This document shows, piece after piece, positions 1 to 6,427 of a DNA stretch of 29,694 nucleotides (position 1 is its first letter; each line of letters begins with the position of its first letter). The notes under the pieces were generated by a model. It was not told the DNA's origin. It made no database searches and saw nothing but the letters and a program-made list of their open reading frames with translations. The DNA lies in NCBI GenBank assembly GCA_040752115.1, contig JBFMFB010000027.1, positions 1-29,694 of the forward strand. Direction: 5' to 3'. This DNA comes from JBFMFB01 sp040752115. GTDB lineage: Bacteria; Pseudomonadota; Gammaproteobacteria; Burkholderiales; Sulfuricellaceae. A program made the position numbers and the translations under genes.

Positions 1-147
1 CTAAAATCGGTGCCGCAGGAATACCGCCACGATGCGCACCACTGGCTCGTCCTGCACGGGCGCTACGTGTGCAAGGCGCGCCGGCCTCTGTGCCCGCAGT
101 GCCTAATCAACGATTTGTGCGAGTACCCCGACAAGACAGTTGATTAG
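1..147 (+). CDS. nth: Endonuclease III, C-terminal end (partial)
   Basis: Only the last 48 codons are in the window; the gene begins upstream. Endonuclease III is a DNA glycosylase/AP lyase of base excision repair that removes oxidised pyrimidines. The visible tail holds the family's iron-sulfur loop: four cysteines spaced C-x6-C-x2-C-x5-C (CKARRPLC, then PQC, then LINDLC), the 4Fe-4S ligand pattern at the C-terminus of the enzyme. The HHWLVLHGRYVC stretch just before it also fits the family. The stop TAG (145-147) runs directly into a dispersed inverted repeat. The related MutY has a similar cluster, but it would continue into a further C-terminal domain, and this protein ends a few residues after the last cysteine. 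Confidence 0.93.
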   Translation, partial: LKSVPQEYRHDAHHWLVLHGRYVCKARRPLCPQCLINDLCEYPDKTVD

Positions 148-254
148 ACAGGATTAACAGGATTTCGCAGGAGTGACAGGATTTTTTCAAGCAATGGAAA
201 CCGCCTTTTCGGGTTTAATCCTGTAAATCCTGCATAATCCTGTGAATCCTGTCC
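148..254. repeat. Inverted repeat of phased CAGGATT heptamers (family B)
   Basis: The left arm carries CAGGATT at 149, 158 and 177 and a one-mismatch copy (CAGGAGT) at 168. The right arm carries the complement AATCCTG at 217, 226, 236 and 245. Start-to-start spacing is 9, 10, 9 in both arms, so the element is mirror-symmetric around a loop of about 33 nt (184-216). It fills the gap between nth and the FIST gene and ends 16 bp before the FIST start codon. As RNA it would fold into a long imperfect hairpin. It resembles a non-coding dispersed repeat; mobility is inferred. Confidence 0.85.
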
Positions 255-270
255 ATTTCCAGCGCCCCCA

Positions 271-1359
271 ATGACCATCGCCACCGGATTAGCCACCGCC
301 CCCCAAGCCAGCGAGGAACTCGCGCGACAGGCCGTCGCTGCGGCCATGGAAAAGGCTGGGATCGGCATCGCCAACAGCGTGCTGCTGTTCCTCACGCCAG
401 AATTCGCGCGCGATCCGCAGCCGGCCTTGCTCGCGGCCTCGAAAGTGGCCAATTGCGCCCAGATCGTCGGCTGCTCGGCAGCCGGCATCCTGACTGAAGA
501 GGAGTGGGTTCTGGACGGCCCGGCCGCGGCGGCAATGGTGTTCGGGGGCGGCGCCAGCCTGGCGCCGGCGCCGGATCCGCGGCCGGACGAGCTGCTGCTC
601 GCCCTGGCCGCGCCCAACGCCATCCACAATGCATGGCTCAGGGAGCCGGGAACGCGCTTCGGCGGCGTTTCGGGTGATGCGACCGGGCAGGGCCCTTTCA
701 AGGTCTGGTCCAGCGGCAAGGTTGCCGGCAACGGACGGTGCCAAGTCGCGCTGCGGGGGGTGACAGGCGCGGTCGGCGTGTCCCAGGGAGTGCGCCCTCT
801 TTCCCGTCCGCTGGAGATCACCCGGGCAAGCGGCTTCGACGTGCAGGCCCTGGGAGAGCAGCCGTCGCTCAACGTGCTGGCACGCGACCTGCCGCTGGAA
901 GTGCGCGAGCTGGACCGGCTGCCGTTGCACCTCATCATGGCCGGCATCGTCTTCGGCGACCCCGCCACGGCCATCGATGAAGGCAGATACCACCTGGCAT
1001 CGGTCATTTCGACCAACACCGACGACCATTCGGTCACACTCTCCTCGCGGCTGGCGGCAGGTGAGAGGCTGTTCTGGGCACTGCGCCAGCCGCTCGCGGC
1101 GGAACGCGACATGCGCCTCACCCTGGATCGGCTGGAAAACCGCATCAAGGCAGCGCCGGACTTCGGACTGTTTTTCCCCTGCATGGGGCGGGGCCCCTAT
1201 TTCTATGGCGGAGTGGACCGGGATCTGGAGCTGATCCGGCGGCGCTTTCCCAGCATGCCGCTGATCGGCTTCTACGGCAACGGCGAAATCGCCCCCCTCG
1301 ACGGAACCAGTCAACTGTTCCAGTATGCTGCTGTCATGGGATTGTTTCGCCATGTTTAA
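271..1359 (+). CDS. FIST domain protein (putative sensory protein)
   Basis: A 362-residue protein with the FIST_N plus FIST_C arrangement. FIST domains are predicted small-ligand sensors, often found near signalling enzymes; no enzymatic domain is attached here. Supporting segments are the N-terminal half with VGCSAAGIL near residues 66-74 and the glycine-rich MVFGGGASL, and the C-terminal half with PCMGRGPYFYGGVDRDLELI and PLIGFYGNGEIAPLDG, which are typical of FIST_C. No signal peptide or membrane span is seen, so it is probably cytoplasmic. ATG 271 is chosen because it gives the full domain, although no clear Shine-Dalgarno precedes it; the inverted repeat ends 16 bp upstream. Its stop overlaps the start of the DUF1841 gene by 8 bp, implying translational coupling. 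The ligand is unknown. Confidence 0.88.
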   Translation: MTIATGLATAPQASEELARQAVAAAMEKAGIGIANSVLLFLTPEFARDPQPALLAASKVANCAQIVGCSAAGILTEEEWVLDGPAAAAMVFGGGASLAPAPDPRPDELLLALAAPNAIHNAWLREPGTRFGGVSGDATGQGPFKVWSSGKVAGNGRCQVALRGVTGAVGVSQGVRPLSRPLEITRASGFDVQALGEQPSLNVLARDLPLEVRELDRLPLHLIMAGIVFGDPATAIDEGRYHLASVISTNTDDHSVTLSSRLAAGERLFWALRQPLAAERDMRLTLDRLENRIKAAPDFGLFFPCMGRGPYFYGGVDRDLELIRRRFPSMPLIGFYGNGEIAPLDGTSQLFQYAAVMGLFRHV

Positions 1360-1777
1360 CCCCAACCGCGACCAGGCGCGCCGATTCTTTTTCGATACCT
1401 GGCGCAAATACCGGCAGCGGCAGCCCCTCTCCGCGCTGGAAGGAACCGCGCTGGAAATCCTGCTGCAGCACCCCGAATACCACGCGCTGCTGGAAGATGC
1501 CGAGCGCTACCTCGACCGCGATTATTCACCCGACGCCGGCGAAACCAACCCCTTTCTGCACCTCAGCATGCACCTCGCGATCGCCGAGCAGCTCTCGATC
1601 GACCAGCCTCCCGGCATCAAGGCACGCTACCAGACACTGCTGGCTAAATGCGGCACCCCCCACGACGCCCAGCACACCATCATGGAATGCCTGGCGGAAA
1701 TGATCTGGCAGGCACAGCGCCACGGCACCCCGCCGGACGGCGCGAAGTATCTCGACTGCCTAAACGGCCGCCTTTAA
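1352..1777 (+). CDS. DUF1841 family protein
   Basis: A 141-residue protein with the hallmark features of DUF1841: MFNPNRDQARRFFFDTW at the start, then LEILLQHPEYHALLED, then NPFLHLSMHLAIAEQLSIDQP and, near the end, CLAEMIWQAQRHGTPPD. Proteins of this family are about 140 residues, occur in beta- and gammaproteobacteria, often near nth, and have no established function. The conserved His residues in LHLSMHL and QRHGTPP could be ligands or catalytic, but this is speculation. The start at 1352 was chosen over an in-frame ATG at 1325 because family members begin MFNP. It overlaps the end of the FIST gene by 8 bp, so the two are probably one transcript. Confidence 0.9.
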   Translation: MFNPNRDQARRFFFDTWRKYRQRQPLSALEGTALEILLQHPEYHALLEDAERYLDRDYSPDAGETNPFLHLSMHLAIAEQLSIDQPPGIKARYQTLLAKCGTPHDAQHTIMECLAEMIWQAQRHGTPPDGAKYLDCLNGRL

Positions 1778-1854
1778 AGCCTGTTTCAGCAAGAGACAGT
1801 TTCAAAAGGGCGGGAAACCGGCTTCTTATTTCCGTTTTCCGCAAATCCGGGAAA

Positions 1855-1878
1855 ATCTGTAAATGAATCTTTACAGAT
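1855..1878. promoter_or_regulatory. Perfect 9-bp inverted repeat, candidate activator site
   Basis: The arms ATCTGTAAA and TTTACAGAT are perfect complements separated by 6 nt. The site is centred about 109 bp upstream of the transcription start predicted from the sigma-54 motif at 1949-1964. That is the usual distance for the upstream activating sequence of a bacterial enhancer-binding protein. The activator is not identified in this window. The surrounding DNA (about 1855-2025) is strikingly AT-rich compared with the rest. Confidence 0.55.
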
Positions 1879-1948
1879 ATTTCTCAACTTTTTTTCATCC
1901 CACCCCAATATTTCACCTAATCAACTGTTTTAACTTTATTAATTTTTG

Positions 1949-1964
1949 TTGGCACGAAATATGC
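1949..1964 (+). promoter_or_regulatory. Sigma-54 (RpoN) -24/-12 promoter
   Basis: The sequence TTGGCACGAAATATGC matches the RpoN consensus YTGGCACG-N4-TTGC. The -24 element is perfect, and the -12 element reads ATGC for TTGC with the invariant GC kept. The GG (1951-1952) and GC (1963-1964) are exactly 12 bp apart, as sigma-54 requires. The predicted start of transcription is near 1976, giving a leader of about 55 nt before the ATG at 2031. Confidence 0.75.
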
Positions 1965-2030
1965 GTAAACATTTGCATAAAAACAACACCAAACAAGTAT
2001 CTTCCGATAAATTCGGTTAAGGAGAACATC

Positions 2031-2432
2031 ATGAAAAGCAAATTGACATCCTTGTTGGCATGGACCGTGCTGATCGCGGCAATGATCGGCGGCAACGCGG
2101 CTTATGCCGCCATGGGCGAGGAAATGTCGGGCAGAGCTTGCGAAGACTGGAGTTTCAACGACTCCAACTGTCCGGCCTACATCGCGCCGAGTTTGACGAC
2201 GGAGGGCAAACCGGCTTTCGGTGCCCCGTCTGGCGGGCTGGAAATGAAAGAAGGACTGGGTTGCGAGGACTGGAGCTTTAACACCCCTGGTTGCAGCGCC
2301 TACATCGACCGGACGGCGATGGCGGGCAAACCCGCCTTCGGCGAGCCGTCGGGCGGGCTGGAAATGAAAGAAGGGCTGGGGTGCGACGACTGGAGTTTCA
2401 ACGACTCCAACTGCCGGGCTTACATCCGTTAA
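2031..2432 (+). CDS. Secreted protein of three Cx9C repeats, function unknown
   Basis: A 133-residue protein that I do not recognise. It has a Sec signal peptide (Lys near the start, a hydrophobic stretch LLAWTVLIAAMIGG, probable cleavage after AYA or AYAA). The mature part is three tandem units of 40-41 residues. Each opens with C-[ED]-D-W-S-F-N-x3-C-x-A-Y-I, placing cysteine pairs at 37/47, 78/88 and 118/128, and units one and two continue with GKPAFG, PSGGLEMKEG. The DNA repeats too: the PSGGLEMKEG stretches at 2232 and 2352 are exactly 120 bp apart and nearly identical, and unit three resembles unit one in its first half. The start at 2031 is fixed by AAGGAG at 2019-2024 and the signal peptide; an open frame reaching back to 1863 is not credible. 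The stop overlaps the stop of the convergent DUF488 gene. Periplasmic or extracellular location with disulfides or metal binding is inferred. Confidence 0.8.
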   Translation: MKSKLTSLLAWTVLIAAMIGGNAAYAAMGEEMSGRACEDWSFNDSNCPAYIAPSLTTEGKPAFGAPSGGLEMKEGLGCEDWSFNTPGCSAYIDRTAMAGKPAFGEPSGGLEMKEGLGCDDWSFNDSNCRAYIR

Positions 2433-2800
2433 GGGCGGGCGCGGGGCGGGGACAGCACCCTGTCAAGGTATTCCCGCAGCGCCACCGCGTTGTTGAAGCG
2501 CGTGTCAGCCGCGGCATACAGCAGGGTTGTCCTTCCCGCGCGCGCCTTTGCGGCCAGCTCGGCCACCTGCTCCGGCTTCCGGTCGAGCTCGCTGAAATAA
2601 CGGTTCCGGAATTCATCCCATTTTTCGGTATCGTGGCCGTACCATTTCCGCAGCTCGTTGCTGGGCGCGAGATCTTTGAACCATGCATCGATTTTCGCGC
2701 CCTGCTTGGTGACACCGCGCGGCCACAGACGGTCCACCAGCACCCGGAAACCGTCTTCGTCCGCCGCTTCGTCGTAGATTCTTTTTACATGGATGGACAT
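2429..2800 (-). CDS. DUF488 family protein
   Basis: A 123-residue protein with the DUF488 signatures: VKRIYDE near the start, then GFRVLVDRLWPRG around residues 17-29, then AWFKDLAPSNELRKWYGHD and WDEFRNRYFSEL. Function in this family is not established. The start at 2800 was chosen because MSIHVKRIYD matches family N-termini; longer starts upstream would run into the NTF2-like gene. It is convergent with the cysteine-repeat gene: the tetranucleotide TTAA (2429-2432) contains the stop codon of both genes, one on each strand. It is divergent from the NTF2-like gene across a 68-bp gap holding a short palindrome. Confidence 0.9.
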   Translation of the reverse strand: MSIHVKRIYDEAADEDGFRVLVDRLWPRGVTKQGAKIDAWFKDLAPSNELRKWYGHDTEKWDEFRNRYFSELDRKPEQVAELAAKARAGRTTLLYAAADTRFNNAVALREYLDRVLSPPRARP

Positions 2801-2816
2801 ATTTTTCAGAAACCCT

Positions 2817-2834
2817 GGCGGAGCCCTCTCCGCC
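2817..2834. promoter_or_regulatory. Palindrome between divergent genes, possible operator
   Basis: GGCGGAG and CTCCGCC form a perfect 7-bp stem around a 4-nt loop (CCCT). It sits in the 68-bp gap between the divergent DUF488 and NTF2-like genes, 17 bp from one start codon and 35 bp from the other. It could be a shared operator or a 5' leader hairpin; nothing in the window says which. Confidence 0.3.
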
Positions 2835-2868
2835 GCCCCTTGTAGACCTTTTCCATAAGGAGATCGCC

Positions 2869-3258
2869 ATGGCAACTTTTTCTTCTGCCCAAGTCGCCAG
2901 TACCATGCACCAGGCGTTGGAACAGTGCGACGTTGACATGCTGCTTAGCTGCTACAGCGACGATGCAGAAATCCAAATCATCGACCGCAACAATCCGCCG
3001 AGTTCGCCGCTGATGCTGCATGGAAAGAAAGCCATCGCCGATTATTACAGAGATATCTGCAGCCGGGGGATGAAGCACGTCGTGCAGCAGGAAATCGTCG
3101 GCGATAACCGGCTGGGGCTCACCGAAGCCTGCCAATATACGGATGGAACCCGTGTGCTCGCCGCGGAGATGTGCGAGCTGCGCGACGGCAAGATCGCCCG
3201 TCAGACCAACATCCAGGCCTGGGACGAAACCTCGGTATGGGAAGAGACCGAAGCGTGA
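2869..3258 (+). CDS. NTF2-like / SnoaL-like domain protein
   Basis: A 129-residue single-domain protein with the NTF2-like fold pattern: an N-terminal helix (SAQVASTMHQALEQCDVDMLLSCY), then YSDDAEIQIIDR, then HGKKAIADYYRDIC, and three C-terminal strands (ACQYTDGTRVLAAEMCELRDGKI). Members serve as ketosteroid-isomerase-like enzymes, hydratases or binding proteins, and the sequence alone does not fix the substrate. There is no signal peptide, so it is probably cytoplasmic. The start is supported by a strong Shine-Dalgarno, AAGGAG, just upstream. It has a leader of its own and no gene follows on the same strand before 6428, so it is likely monocistronic. Confidence 0.8.
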   Translation: MATFSSAQVASTMHQALEQCDVDMLLSCYSDDAEIQIIDRNNPPSSPLMLHGKKAIADYYRDICSRGMKHVVQQEIVGDNRLGLTEACQYTDGTRVLAAEMCELRDGKIARQTNIQAWDETSVWEETEA

Positions 3259-3359
3259 AGCCGTTTTAAGATGCACGCAGGGCCATGCTGGAGACGGAAT
3301 GGCGGAGAAACCGCCGGGAAATCTCTGAAACCGCAACAGCAGGAGCCCCCAAGCCGGGC

Positions 3360-3671
3360 TTACCGCAACTCCCAGGAAGAAGCCTTGTGCTCCCGCCAGC
3401 CCTTGCGCGCGCGGAAGATCAGCCAGCCGGCGTAGAAAAACGCCTCGAACATCAGCAAGGCGAGCCCCCACAACATCACTTCGACTGCGGAGTGATAACC
3501 CGGCTGAGCCGCGCCCCATGCCTGGGAAGGGTTGAACCAGCTCACCACGACCGGGCCGAGCAGCGGCCCCAGCAAGCAGGCGACGACGGTCAGCACGATC
3601 ATGTGGCGGGCAGCCTGCCGCCTGGAGGGAAGATATCTGGTGAGGCTTTGCTCGATGTCCGGCTGGTTCAT
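3360..3671 (-). CDS. Small two-helix membrane protein, function unknown
   Basis: A 103-residue protein with two clear transmembrane stretches: IVLTVVACLLGPLLGPVVVSWF (about residues 25-46) and VMLWGLALLMFEAFFYAGWLIF (about 64-85). They are separated by a short polar loop, and the tail is basic (RARKGWREHKAS). I do not recognise a family. The start at 3671 (MNQPDIEQSL) is preceded by AGGA. A longer in-frame start at 3719 would read into a dispersed repeat, and the same artefactual start (MNIRVIRG) recurs at another repeat copy, so it is rejected. The gene stands alone, facing away from recN across the repeat. Confidence 0.6.
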   Translation of the reverse strand: MNQPDIEQSLTRYLPSRRQAARHMIVLTVVACLLGPLLGPVVVSWFNPSQAWGAAQPGYHSAVEVMLWGLALLMFEAFFYAGWLIFRARKGWREHKASSWELR

Positions 3672-3683
3672 GCTTATCCTAGA

Positions 3684-3830
3684 AAAAGCGGTTTGGCCAC
3701 GAATGACACGAATGTTCACGAATAATCATGACGTTACTCATGGGGCCGTGCTCGCCTGGATGGTATGCTGCAAATTCGTTGTTCTTATTCGTGCTTATTC
3801 GTGTCATTCGTGGCCAAATGCCGTTTTTAG
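3684..3830. repeat. Inverted repeat of phased CACGAAT heptamers (family A, copy 1)
   Basis: The left arm has CACGAAT at 3698, 3707 and 3717. The right arm has ATTCGTG at 3787, 3797 and 3806. Spacings of 9,10 and 10,9 mirror each other. The outer 22 bp at 3692-3713 and 3797-3818 are perfect inverted repeats. The arms are bounded by AAAAGCGG on the left and GCCGTTTTT on the right. The core between the arms is related to that of copy 2 in reverse orientation. It lies between the recN stop codon and the small membrane protein gene. Confidence 0.9.
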
Positions 3831-3854
3831 GTTTGTTCCGCGGAAAATGGAATA

Positions 3855-5510
3855 TCACCGCCCCAGCATTTCCGCGGCGTGCGCGCGGGTGGTGTCGGTG
3901 ATCTCCACTCCGCCGAGCATGCGCGCGACTTCCTCGATCCGCGCAGGCCGGTCCAGCACCGTGATGGAACTCCGCACCGAGCCGCCCGCCGCGGCCTTGG
4001 CCACACGCCAGTGGTGATCGCCCAGCGCCGCCACCTGCGGCAGGTGGGTGATGCACAGCACTTGGCGCTCGGCGCCCAGTTGCCTGAGCAGCTTGCCGAC
4101 GATCTCCGCCACGCCGCCGCCGATGCCCACGTCCACCTCGTCAAAAATCAGCGTGGGCACCGCCGCCACCTTGCTGGTGACGACCTGGATCGCCAGGCTG
4201 ATGCGCGACAGCTCGCCGCCCGAAGCCACTTTGGCCAGCGGCTTCGGCGGCAAGCCGGCGTGGGAGGACACCAGGAATTCGATCTGCTCCAGGCCGTGGG
4301 CACTGCCCTCTGGCAGCGGGTTGAGCGCGATCTCGAATCGCCCGCCGGCCATCGCCAATTCCTGCATGGCGGCGCTGACCTTTTCTTCCAGTTCGCCCGC
4401 CGCCCGCTTTCTGCCGGCGCTCAATTTCCCGGCGAGAGCAAGGTAGCGCGTCATGGCCGCTTCTTCCTGTTCCCGCAGCGCCTCCGCCGAGCCGGTCTGG
4501 CGCAGCGATTCGAGTCGCGCCTGCGAGTGGGCGAGCAGCGCGGGAAGTTCTTCGGGGGGAGTGCGGTATTTGCGCGCCAGGTCGTGAACCTGCTCCATAC
4601 GCTGTTCGCATTCGCGCAGGCGGGCCGGGTCGAGATCCACGCGCTGGGCATAGTGGCGCAAGCTGTATACCGCCTCCTGGATCTGGACTTCCGCCGATGT
4701 CAGAATGTCGAGAGGCTCCCGCAGGGCGGGGTCGAACTCCGCCAGGGCGCTCAGGCGCGAAGTCAGGCCATTGAGCTGGGACTGCAGCGACAGCTCGCTT
4801 TCCGACAGCAGTTCCACGCCGTACTGCACCCCTTCCAGCAGGCTGGCGGCATGGGCGAGCCGGGAATGCTCGGCCTGGAGCTCGGGCCATTCCTCGGCGG
4901 TGAGGTTGAGTTCGGAAAGCTCGCGCACGCGCCATTCCAGCTGCTCGAGCTCGGCGGCCACCGCCGCGGAATCCCGCTCCCACTCCTGTCTGCGGCCGGA
5001 AAGCGTTTTCCATTCGCGGAAGGCCTGCGCGATCTCGTTCGCCAGGCTTTCCTGGCCTGCGAAGGCGTCCAGCAGATCCCGCTGCGCCTGGGCCTTGAGC
5101 AGCGACTGGTGGGCATGCTGGCCGTGGATGTCCACCAGCCATTCGCCGGCATCGCGCAACTGCTGCAGGGTGGCCGAAACGCCATTGACGAAGGCGCGCG
5201 AACGGCCGCCCGCATCGATCACCCGGCGCATCAGGCAGGTACCGTCATCGCCGGCCAGATCGTTTTCCGCCAGCCACGCCTGCAATGCCGGCAGACGGGA
5301 GATGTCGAACTCGGCCGCAAGCTCGGCCCGCTCGCATCCCTGGCGCACCACCCCGGCGTCGCCGCGCTCGCCCAGCACCAGCGCCAGCGCGTCGATCAGG
5401 ATGGACTTGCCGGCGCCGGTCTCGCCGGTGAGCACGGTAAAGCCTGGGCGGAACTCCAGTTCCAGCCGGTCAACGATGACGAAGTCGCGAATGCTCAGGG
5501 TCAGCAGCAT
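3855..5510 (-). CDS. recN: DNA repair protein RecN
   Basis: A 551-residue SMC-like ATPase of double-strand break repair, the usual length for RecN. It has Walker A GETGAGKS at residues 29-36, a long coiled-coil middle, the ABC signature ASGGELSRISLA, and Walker B LIFDEVDVGIGGG, with a late HLPQVAALGDHHW. The start at 5510 (MLLTLSIRDFVIVD) matches family N-termini. It shares one base with the stop of nadK (TGATG), so translation is probably coupled to nadK. Gene order nadK-recN is common in proteobacteria. No SOS box was recognised just upstream, consistent with transcription from the nadK side. The 3' end faces a family A repeat. Confidence 0.97.
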   Translation of the reverse strand: MLLTLSIRDFVIVDRLELEFRPGFTVLTGETGAGKSILIDALALVLGERGDAGVVRQGCERAELAAEFDISRLPALQAWLAENDLAGDDGTCLMRRVIDAGGRSRAFVNGVSATLQQLRDAGEWLVDIHGQHAHQSLLKAQAQRDLLDAFAGQESLANEIAQAFREWKTLSGRRQEWERDSAAVAAELEQLEWRVRELSELNLTAEEWPELQAEHSRLAHAASLLEGVQYGVELLSESELSLQSQLNGLTSRLSALAEFDPALREPLDILTSAEVQIQEAVYSLRHYAQRVDLDPARLRECEQRMEQVHDLARKYRTPPEELPALLAHSQARLESLRQTGSAEALREQEEAAMTRYLALAGKLSAGRKRAAGELEEKVSAAMQELAMAGGRFEIALNPLPEGSAHGLEQIEFLVSSHAGLPPKPLAKVASGGELSRISLAIQVVTSKVAAVPTLIFDEVDVGIGGGVAEIVGKLLRQLGAERQVLCITHLPQVAALGDHHWRVAKAAAGGSVRSSITVLDRPARIEEVARMLGGVEITDTTRAHAAEMLGR

Positions 5511-6382
5511 CAGAGTTTCTCGCCCCAGTGCAGCTTCTGCCGCAGCATGTCGTAGTAGCTGTGCCCAACCGGGTGCAGCAGCCGAATGGACTGGCTGGAA
5601 CGGCGCACGGCCACCCAGTCGTTTACCTGCAAATCGTAGTGGCACTGGCCGTCGAAATGTACGCGGGCGTCGGCGGCGTGGATCACCAGGATTTCCACCG
5701 TGCTGCCGCTGTTGACCGCGATCGGGCGGTTGCTCAGGGTATGGGGGCAGATCGGCACCAGCGCCAGCGCCTCCAGCGTGGGGTGCAGGATCGGGCCGGC
5801 GGCGGAAAGTGCATAGGCGGTGGAACCGGTGGGGGTGGCGACGATCAGCCCGTCGGAGCGCTGGCTGTAGACGAACTGGCCGTCCACGAACACTTCCAGC
5901 TCGATCAGGCGCGCCGTGATCCCTTTGCTCACGACCGCGTCGTTGAAGGCACAGGTTTCGAATACCGTCTGTTCCCCTCGCCGGACGGTGACATCGAGCA
6001 GAAAACGGTCTTCGCTGTCGTATTCCCCCTTCAGCATCTCGTCCATGGTTTCCAGCATGGTGTCCATCGAGACGTCGGTAAGAAAACCCAGCCGCCCCTG
6101 GTTGATGCCCACCAGAGGCACGCGGTAAGTATGCAAGGCGCGGGCGATGTTCAACATGGTGCCATCACCGGCCAACACCACAGCCAAGTCCGCCCGTTGC
6201 CCGATTTCGTCCAGGGTGGCGACGGGGTGGGAAACCGCGCCGATGCAGGCGGCAGTCTTTCGTTCCAGCAGGACCGTGCATTGCCGGCTCTCCAGGAACG
6301 CCGCCAACCGCAACAGCGATTCGCCGCTCTCTGGGCTGTTGTATTTGCCAATCAGGGCAATGGTTTTGAAGGGGAAAGCCAT
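5510..6382 (-). CDS. nadK: NAD kinase
   Basis: A 290-residue cytoplasmic enzyme that phosphorylates NAD to NADP. Motifs in order are the GDGT signature (VVLAGDGTMLNIAR), the NQGRLGFLTD segment, AFNDAVVSKG, and the conserved glycine-rich TPTGSTAYALSAAGPI. The length is normal. The start at 6382 (MAFPFKTIALIGK) matches the family. There is no Shine-Dalgarno: a perfect TATAAT (6395 to 6390 on the minus strand) ends only 7 bp before the ATG, so the transcript may be leaderless. It is divergent from hrcA across 45 bp and overlaps recN by one base. Confidence 0.97.
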   Translation of the reverse strand: MAFPFKTIALIGKYNSPESGESLLRLAAFLESRQCTVLLERKTAACIGAVSHPVATLDEIGQRADLAVVLAGDGTMLNIARALHTYRVPLVGINQGRLGFLTDVSMDTMLETMDEMLKGEYDSEDRFLLDVTVRRGEQTVFETCAFNDAVVSKGITARLIELEVFVDGQFVYSQRSDGLIVATPTGSTAYALSAAGPILHPTLEALALVPICPHTLSNRPIAVNSGSTVEILVIHAADARVHFDGQCHYDLQVNDWVAVRRSSQSIRLLHPVGHSYYDMLRQKLHWGEKL

Positions 6383-6389
6383 GGCCGGG

Positions 6390-6395
6390 ATTATA
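6390..6395 (-). promoter_or_regulatory. nadK -10 element
   Basis: On the minus strand this reads TATAAT, a perfect sigma-70 -10 hexamer. A weak -35 candidate (TTACTA) lies 17 bp upstream. Transcription would start at or within a base or two of the nadK ATG. On the opposite strand, a TAAAAT at 6416-6421 lies 6 bp before the hrcA ATG and may be the -10 for hrcA. Confidence 0.5.
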
Positions 6396-6427
6396 GCCTT
6401 GCCCGCAAGTTGTAGTAAAATGCGGCC

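Noticed and set aside
1863..2030. Longer N-terminus for the Cx9C-repeat protein
   Set aside because: The extra 56 residues would come from the AT-rich promoter region including the sigma-54 site. The signal peptide and Shine-Dalgarno place the start at 2031.
3879..5555. Long open frame of 558 codons opposite recN
   Set aside because: RecN has clear Walker A, signature and Walker B motifs in normal spacing; the plus-strand product has no recognisable domain.
6383..6427. CIRCE operator before hrcA
   Set aside because: No TTAGCACTC or its complement occurs in the gap or nearby.
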